Assembly (NCBI GenBank): GCA_049454295.1
Contig: JBMTYG010000092.1
Span: forward strand, 1 to 13,093
Origin: UBA7803 sp049454295
GTDB lineage: Bacteria > Pseudomonadota > Gammaproteobacteria > Pseudomonadales > Azotimanducaceae
Length of the DNA stretch: 13,093 nt
Direction of reading: 5' to 3'
The translations under genes and the position numbers were made by a program. Numbering within the stretch: the stretch's first letter is position 1; each line of letters starts with the position of its first letter. Below the pieces are notes generated by a model. It was not told where the DNA came from. It saw only the letters and a program-made list of their open reading frames with translations, and ran no database searches. Shown here piece after piece: positions 7,696 to 13,093 of the stretch.

Positions 7696-8321
7696 TCCTT
7701 GATCTCCATGCGCATTCGATAAAATCCGACGATGGTCGCGCAAAGGTTCAGAACTACTGCCAGTGGATTCGCACGCGCAACATACCCATCGACGGGTTCG
7801 TGTTGACCGAGCACCGTCAGTTCGACAATGAGTCCGATTACCGCGCACTCGGAGCCGAGTACGGACTCACGATCCTGAAGGGCAGCGAGGTGGAGACCGA
7901 ATACGGTCATGTCCTGGTGTTCGGCGTTACGCCTGCCCTTCAAAGCGAGTTCGATTTCGGCAACATCCGTCTGCGGCTCGCCGATGTCATCGCAGCGTGC
8001 CAACGTCACGACGCCGTCCCGGTTCCCTGTCATCCCGGTCGACCGCGTGTCGGCATGCAGGCGCACCTTGCCGAGTTCGGCGTGCCGATGGGGGTCGAGA
8101 TCGTCGAAGTTCTGAACGGTGGCAGTCGCGATCAGGAAGATGCCATCGCCCAGGCGATGGCGTCAGAGCAAGGCTACCGTGGCATTGGTGGTAGTGATGC
8201 GCATATCGTCAGCCATATCGGACGCTGCGCAACGCGGTTCTCGGCGCCCATCGCAGACGAGCGCGCGCTGGTGGCGGCGCTCCGCTCGGGCGCCTTCGAG
8301 GCGGTCACGTTCCGCGCCTAG
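7692..8321 (+). CDS. PHP-domain metal-dependent phosphoesterase-like protein
   Basis: A 209-residue single-domain PHP protein with the full set of expected metal-binding motifs: DLHAHSIKSDDG (H6, H8, D13), TEH (E40, H41), GSEVETEYGH (E66, H73), PCHPGRP (H114) and GGSDAH (D169, H171). Such proteins are TIM-barrel hydrolases using two or three metals; stand-alone members act on small phosphoesters such as 5'-nucleotides or 3',5'-bisphosphates, but the substrate here is not evident. The ATG at 7692 overlaps the coaE stop as ATGA, so translation is probably coupled. A 3',5'-phosphoadenosine-type or CoA-related substrate would fit the coaE linkage, but that is speculation. The TAG stop lies in a CTAG shared with the convergent DUF35 gene. 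Confidence 0.92.
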   Translation: MILDLHAHSIKSDDGRAKVQNYCQWIRTRNIPIDGFVLTEHRQFDNESDYRALGAEYGLTILKGSEVETEYGHVLVFGVTPALQSEFDFGNIRLRLADVIAACQRHDAVPVPCHPGRPRVGMQAHLAEFGVPMGVEIVEVLNGGSRDQEDAIAQAMASEQGYRGIGGSDAHIVSHIGRCATRFSAPIADERALVAALRSGAFEAVTFRA

Positions 8322-8731
8322 GCCGGACGGAAGAGCGGAATGGAGAGTGTCTCGTGGGTCTCCCACTCCACTTCCATACGCTGCCCGCAGTGGAGCTCGT
8401 TCGCGGGGTCCGTGACACCGGTCACGTTGGTCAATAGGCGCGGACCCTCATCGAGATCGATCCAGGCGATTGCGTAAGGCACTTTCTGGCGAAAGAACGG
8501 GTGGTAGCTCTGCCGAATGACGCTGAAGGTGTATAGGGTGCCTTTGCCGCTGGCGACGCGCCACTCGAGCTCGCCGTCCGTGCAGCCGGTGCAGTGGCTG
8601 CGCGGATGAAAGACGATCGTGCCGCAGTGCGTGCACTGCTGATAGCGCAGCTGCTGATCTCGCGTAGCCTGCCAGAAGGGGGCGGTGTCTGGTTCGTCCA
8701 ATGACGGTAGCGGTCTGCTCGCGTCTGTCAT
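8318..8731 (-). CDS. DUF35 zinc-ribbon / OB-fold protein, partner of the thiolase-like enzyme
   Basis: A 137-residue protein with an N-terminal zinc ribbon (C33, C36, C47, C50) followed by an OB-fold segment (about 56-137: GTLYTFSVIRQSYHPFF, PYAIAWIDLDEGPRLLTNV). DUF35 proteins bind thiolase-superfamily enzymes and support their activity, possibly through the acyl-CoA substrate, as with the DUF35 part of ChsH2 and the Ltp2 aldolase, or in archaeal HMG-CoA synthase complexes. It follows the thiolase-like gene by 2 nt, strongly implying a complex. The ATG at 8731 is preferred: GGGGAG lies 9 nt upstream (8746-8741). A TTG two codons earlier would overlap the thiolase stop. The stop overlaps the convergent PHP stop. 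Confidence 0.94.
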   Translation of the reverse strand: MTDASRPLPSLDEPDTAPFWQATRDQQLRYQQCTHCGTIVFHPRSHCTGCTDGELEWRVASGKGTLYTFSVIRQSYHPFFRQKVPYAIAWIDLDEGPRLLTNVTGVTDPANELHCGQRMEVEWETHETLSIPLFRPA

Positions 8732-8733
8732 AA

Positions 8734-9927
8734 TCAATCGCTCCCCAGAATGATAGTGCTGGCGCAGTGTCGCGTGCCGAGCATGCCGCCATTGCCATGT
8801 GCGACAGCGAGGCGCGCATTCGGCACCTGCGATGTCGACTGACCCCGCAGCTGCCGGGCGGCCTCAATCAAGAGGAAGATGCCGCGCATGCCCGGATGGT
8901 TCGAGGACAGTCCGCCCCCATCGGTATTGAGTGCGGGTCCGCCGGTTTGATCGAAACGCAGGCGTCCGCCTTCGACCCAGCGCCCACCTTCGCCCTTCGG
9001 ACAAAAGCCGAGGTCCTCGAGAATACTGAGCACGGTGATCGTGAACGAGTCATAGATCATGGCAACGTCGATCTCCTCTGGTCGAACACCCGCCTCGCCA
9101 AATGCCTGGGGGCCGGATTGCGAGGCTGCGGTCACGGTCATGTCGCGCCCGTTCTCCGGATAACGGGTCGCCTCGCCGGAGCCTAGGATCCAAACGGGGG
9201 AGTGTCGGCAATCCCGCGCGACGTCGGCTGCCGCAATGACCACGGCGCCCCCGCCGTCGGAGATCATGCAGCATTCGAGTAGGTGCAGTGGATCCGCGAT
9301 CATGCGCGAGCCCACCACGTCAGCGATCGTCGTTTCGCGAATATTCAGGAACTCGAGCGCGTGCATTGCGGCGACCGCCTCGGGATTGCGCATGGCGTGG
9401 TAACGGGTTGCCGTTGCGATTTCCGCGAGCTGCTCGCTCGTGGTGCCATACTGGTGCATGTGCCGTCTGGCGACCATGGCGTAGTTCGCGACCAGCGTCA
9501 TGCCAGTGAATACTTCCATGTTGTCCGCGGGACCTATGCCACCGTGCCCACGACCGCCGACGCCGATGCGCTGCATGTTGCTGTGTGCTGTCGAGCCGTA
9601 GGTGAGCAGCGCTACCCGCGCTTTTCCGGACGCAATATCGCGAGCAGCGTGTGCCGCGTGATACTCGTACGAACTGCCGCCGACGTTGGTGGTGTCGATG
9701 ACGTTGGGGCGGATGCCAAAGTATTCGCTGATGGTGAAACCAGACATCGGTCCCGCTTCCCCCGCGTCGTAGATCGCGTCGACGTCACGCCAGCTGAGCC
9801 CAGCGTCGGCCAGCGCGCGCGCCGCGGAACTCGCCTTGATCTGCAGCGGGTTGACCTGGCCCTCGACGTCCCGGGACGGATACTCGTGAATGCCGACTAT
9901 GGCGGCGGAAGGTGACTGCGTGCTCAA
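8734..9927 (-). CDS. Thiolase-superfamily protein lacking the catalytic cysteines (SCP2/Ltp2-like)
   Basis: A 397-residue protein with the SCP2-type thiolase fold. In true thiolases a Cys sits in the first active-site loop; here that loop is TTNVGGSSYEYHAAHAA (79-95), with no Cys before C219. The second catalytic Cys is also missing: the C-terminal loop reads AHGNGGMLGT (376-385). The active-site His is kept in GGGLSSNHPG (H344). IYDSFT (Y292) occupies the position where thiolases of this group usually have an HDxF motif. Ordinary thiolysis through a Cys-linked acyl intermediate therefore looks unlikely; retro-aldol cleavage of a beta-hydroxyacyl-CoA, as in Ltp2 with its DUF35 partner, is a good alternative. 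The TTG start at 9927 is supported by a strong ribosome-binding site and the lack of an ATG before residue 61. Cotranscribed with the DUF35 gene. Confidence 0.92.
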   Translation of the reverse strand: MSTQSPSAAIVGIHEYPSRDVEGQVNPLQIKASSAARALADAGLSWRDVDAIYDAGEAGPMSGFTISEYFGIRPNVIDTTNVGGSSYEYHAAHAARDIASGKARVALLTYGSTAHSNMQRIGVGGRGHGGIGPADNMEVFTGMTLVANYAMVARRHMHQYGTTSEQLAEIATATRYHAMRNPEAVAAMHALEFLNIRETTIADVVGSRMIADPLHLLECCMISDGGGAVVIAAADVARDCRHSPVWILGSGEATRYPENGRDMTVTAASQSGPQAFGEAGVRPEEIDVAMIYDSFTITVLSILEDLGFCPKGEGGRWVEGGRLRFDQTGGPALNTDGGGLSSNHPGMRGIFLLIEAARQLRGQSTSQVPNARLAVAHGNGGMLGTRHCASTIILGSD

Positions 9928-9932
9928 GAGTT

Positions 9933-9939
9933 CCCCCTC
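9933..9939 (-). promoter_or_regulatory. Ribosome-binding site supporting the TTG start of the thiolase-like gene
   Basis: On the minus strand GAGGGGG (9939-9933) lies 5 nt before TTG (9927-9925), giving GAGG a good spacing of 8 nt. No in-frame ATG occurs before codon 61, so this site decides the start. Confidence 0.6.
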
Positions 9940-10075
9940 TGAAGTCTGTGAACGTCGCGAGTCTACGAGGAGTTCGGAACGCGTGCGAGTGCGCGTCCGC
10001 GGCCGTCGCGCATCCGTCCCGATGGGATAACCGCTGGCAGACCAAACCGAGCGTATAATTCACCCCCTCGAGGTT

Positions 10076-10089
10076 TGCCCGAACGGGCA
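10076..10089. repeat. Perfect 14-bp palindrome in the mutase leader
   Basis: TGCCCG and CGGGCA flank a central AA. It could be an operator for a dimeric regulator just downstream of the start of transcription, or a small 5'-UTR hairpin. No T-run follows, so it is not an intrinsic terminator. The symmetry is seen directly; the function is inferred. Confidence 0.5.
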
Positions 10090-10124
10090 GCCTTTCCGTC
10101 AACACCCAAAGCGAAGAGAGATCC

Positions 10125-12269
<2,145 letters not shown>

Positions 12270-12296
12270 CCCCGCGTGGGATCAATAGAGTGTGTC

Positions 12297-12300
12297 GGAG
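12297..12300 (+). promoter_or_regulatory. Ribosome-binding site supporting the TTG start of the phosphorylase gene
   Basis: GGAG lies 6 nt before TTG at 12307. The competing in-frame GTG at 12292 has no good site, and a TAG at 12286-12288 bars any earlier start. Confidence 0.5.
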
Positions 12301-12306
12301 CCCGCG

Positions 12307-13043
12307 TTGAACGACGCCTCCAACGCTGACGCGGCGGCTCAAGAAACGGGACAGGCGACCCTGCGTCTGCGCAGAGTCGCCATCGACACCTATCGCGAAA
12401 ACGTGGCCTACCTGCACCGGCAGTGCCCGGTTTACCGCGCTGAGGGATTCCAAGCGCTGTCCAAGGTCGAAGTGCGATGGCAAACCCGTCGTATGCTCGC
12501 GGTGGTTAACGTGGTCGACGATGCGAGCCTGGTCGCGCCTGGAGAGCTTGGGCTGTCGTCCGAGGCATTCCTCGACCTCGGTCTCGAAGCCGGTACCTCT
12601 GTCTGCGTCTGTCATGCGCAGCCGCCCATTTCGATGTCCGCGGTGCGTCGCAAGATTGCCGGTGAGCGGTTGAGCGCAGAAGAGTTCATGGCCATTGCGC
12701 GCGATATTGCTGACCGGCGCTACGCGAAGATGGAAATTGCCGCGTTTTTGGTCGCTTCGGGTCAGAACGGGCTTGATCGTGATGAGGTCATGAACCTGAC
12801 TCGAGCAATGGTCGCGCAGGGTCAGCGTCTCGAGTGGCATGAAAGACTCGTCGCCGACAAGCATTGTATCGGCGGCATACCGGGGAACCGAACCTCGATG
12901 CTCGTCGTGCCGATTGTTGCCGCGCATGGCGTCTTGATCCCGAAGACATCGAGCCGGGCGATCACTTCGCCGGCAGGCACGGCAGATACGATGGAAGTCC
13001 TGGCAGAAGTGCGGCTTTCGCCAGAGCGACTCGACCAGGTCGT
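12307..13043 (+). CDS. Thymidine phosphorylase family protein (AMP-phosphorylase-like), 5' half only
   Basis: About 246 residues of a ~500-residue nucleoside phosphorylase that cleaves the glycosidic bond with phosphate to give a pentose-1-phosphate. The N-terminal domain seen in archaeal AMP phosphorylases (about 15-105) precedes the glycosyltransferase helical part (AEEFMAIARDIADRRYAKMEIAAFL at about 124-148) and the phosphate-binding loop DKHCIGGIPGNRT (184-196), then PKTSSRAITSPAGTADTMEVL (212-232). The Cys in KHC replaces the Ser of the better-known KHS motif; from memory this is common in the proteobacterial group. Whether the substrate is thymidine, AMP or another nucleotide is open. 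The TTG is preferred (GGAG 6 nt upstream). It follows the mutase by 37 nt, so cotranscription is likely. The reading frame runs into a poly-G run and the true 3' half is missing from the window. Confidence 0.9.

Positions 13044-13093
<50 letters not shown>

Larger units (their letters stand above)
9928..10124. promoter_or_regulatory. Divergent control region between thiolase-like gene and methylmalonyl-CoA mutase
   Basis: A 197-bp non-coding gap. Plus strand: TATAAT at 10054-10059 is a perfect -10 hexamer, but no good -35 lies 16-18 bp upstream (best CCGCTG), so an activator may be needed. A perfect 14-bp palindrome TGCCCGAACGGGCA lies at 10076-10089, about 10-25 nt after the expected transcription start. 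GAAGAGAG before the ATG at 10125 serves as ribosome-binding site. I see no cobalamin riboswitch core (GCCACTG box) here despite the B12-dependent product. No clear minus-strand promoter was found. Confidence 0.5.

Noticed and set aside
10076..10089. Intrinsic terminator at the 14-bp palindrome
   Set aside because: The stem is only 6 bp with a 2-nt centre and no T-run follows.
9928..10124. Cobalamin riboswitch upstream of the B12-dependent mutase
   Set aside because: No GCCACTG box or extended set of paired arms could be found, and the expected leader of about 60 nt is too short.

Overview
This is a high-GC, gene-dense bacterial window with short intergenic gaps, ATGA overlaps and GTG/TTG starts. 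The dephospho-CoA kinase, DUF748/AsmA-like protein and single-chain methylmalonyl-CoA mutase suggest a proteobacterium, probably a gammaproteobacterium; there is no rRNA or tRNA to fix the taxon. A 50-nt run of pure G at the right edge looks like an assembly or sequencing artefact, so this is probably the end of a draft or metagenome contig.

Layout. (1) Positions 1-1379, minus strand: a sulfotransferase-like gene and a short-chain dehydrogenase (SDR, cut by the left edge), overlapping by ATGA. (2) 1484-4334, plus: a two-domain vicinal-oxygen-chelate (VOC) protein, then a 617-aa type I Baeyer-Villiger monooxygenase (BVMO) with a candidate promoter of its own. The two units diverge from a ~104-bp region. 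(3) 4367-8321, plus: a large membrane-anchored DUF748/AsmA-like protein, coaE, and a PHP-domain metallophosphoesterase coupled to coaE by ATGA. (4) 8318-9927, minus: a thiolase-superfamily protein lacking the usual catalytic cysteines, followed 2 nt later by a DUF35 zinc-ribbon/OB-fold partner. Its 3' end overlaps the PHP gene in a shared CTAG. (5) 10125-13043, plus: methylmalonyl-CoA mutase, then the first half of an AMP-phosphorylase-like (archaeal-type) thymidine phosphorylase, cut by the poly-G run.

How it may work together (inference). Regions 1, 2 and 4 resemble a catabolic neighbourhood for an alicyclic, steroid-like or otherwise hydrophobic compound: alcohol/ketone interconversion (SDR), oxygen insertion beside a carbonyl (BVMO), an unassigned VOC enzyme, and acyl-CoA C-C bond chemistry (thiolase-like/DUF35). 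The thiolase-like/DUF35 pair recalls the Ltp2-ChsH2 DUF35 retro-aldolase, which releases propionyl-CoA. The divergently transcribed mutase would help channel propionyl-CoA carbon into succinyl-CoA. coaE, PHP and DUF748 look like housekeeping genes. I did not find an unmistakably new system; the best leads are the cysteine-less thiolase/DUF35/mutase arrangement and the BVMO-VOC-SDR-sulfotransferase cluster.
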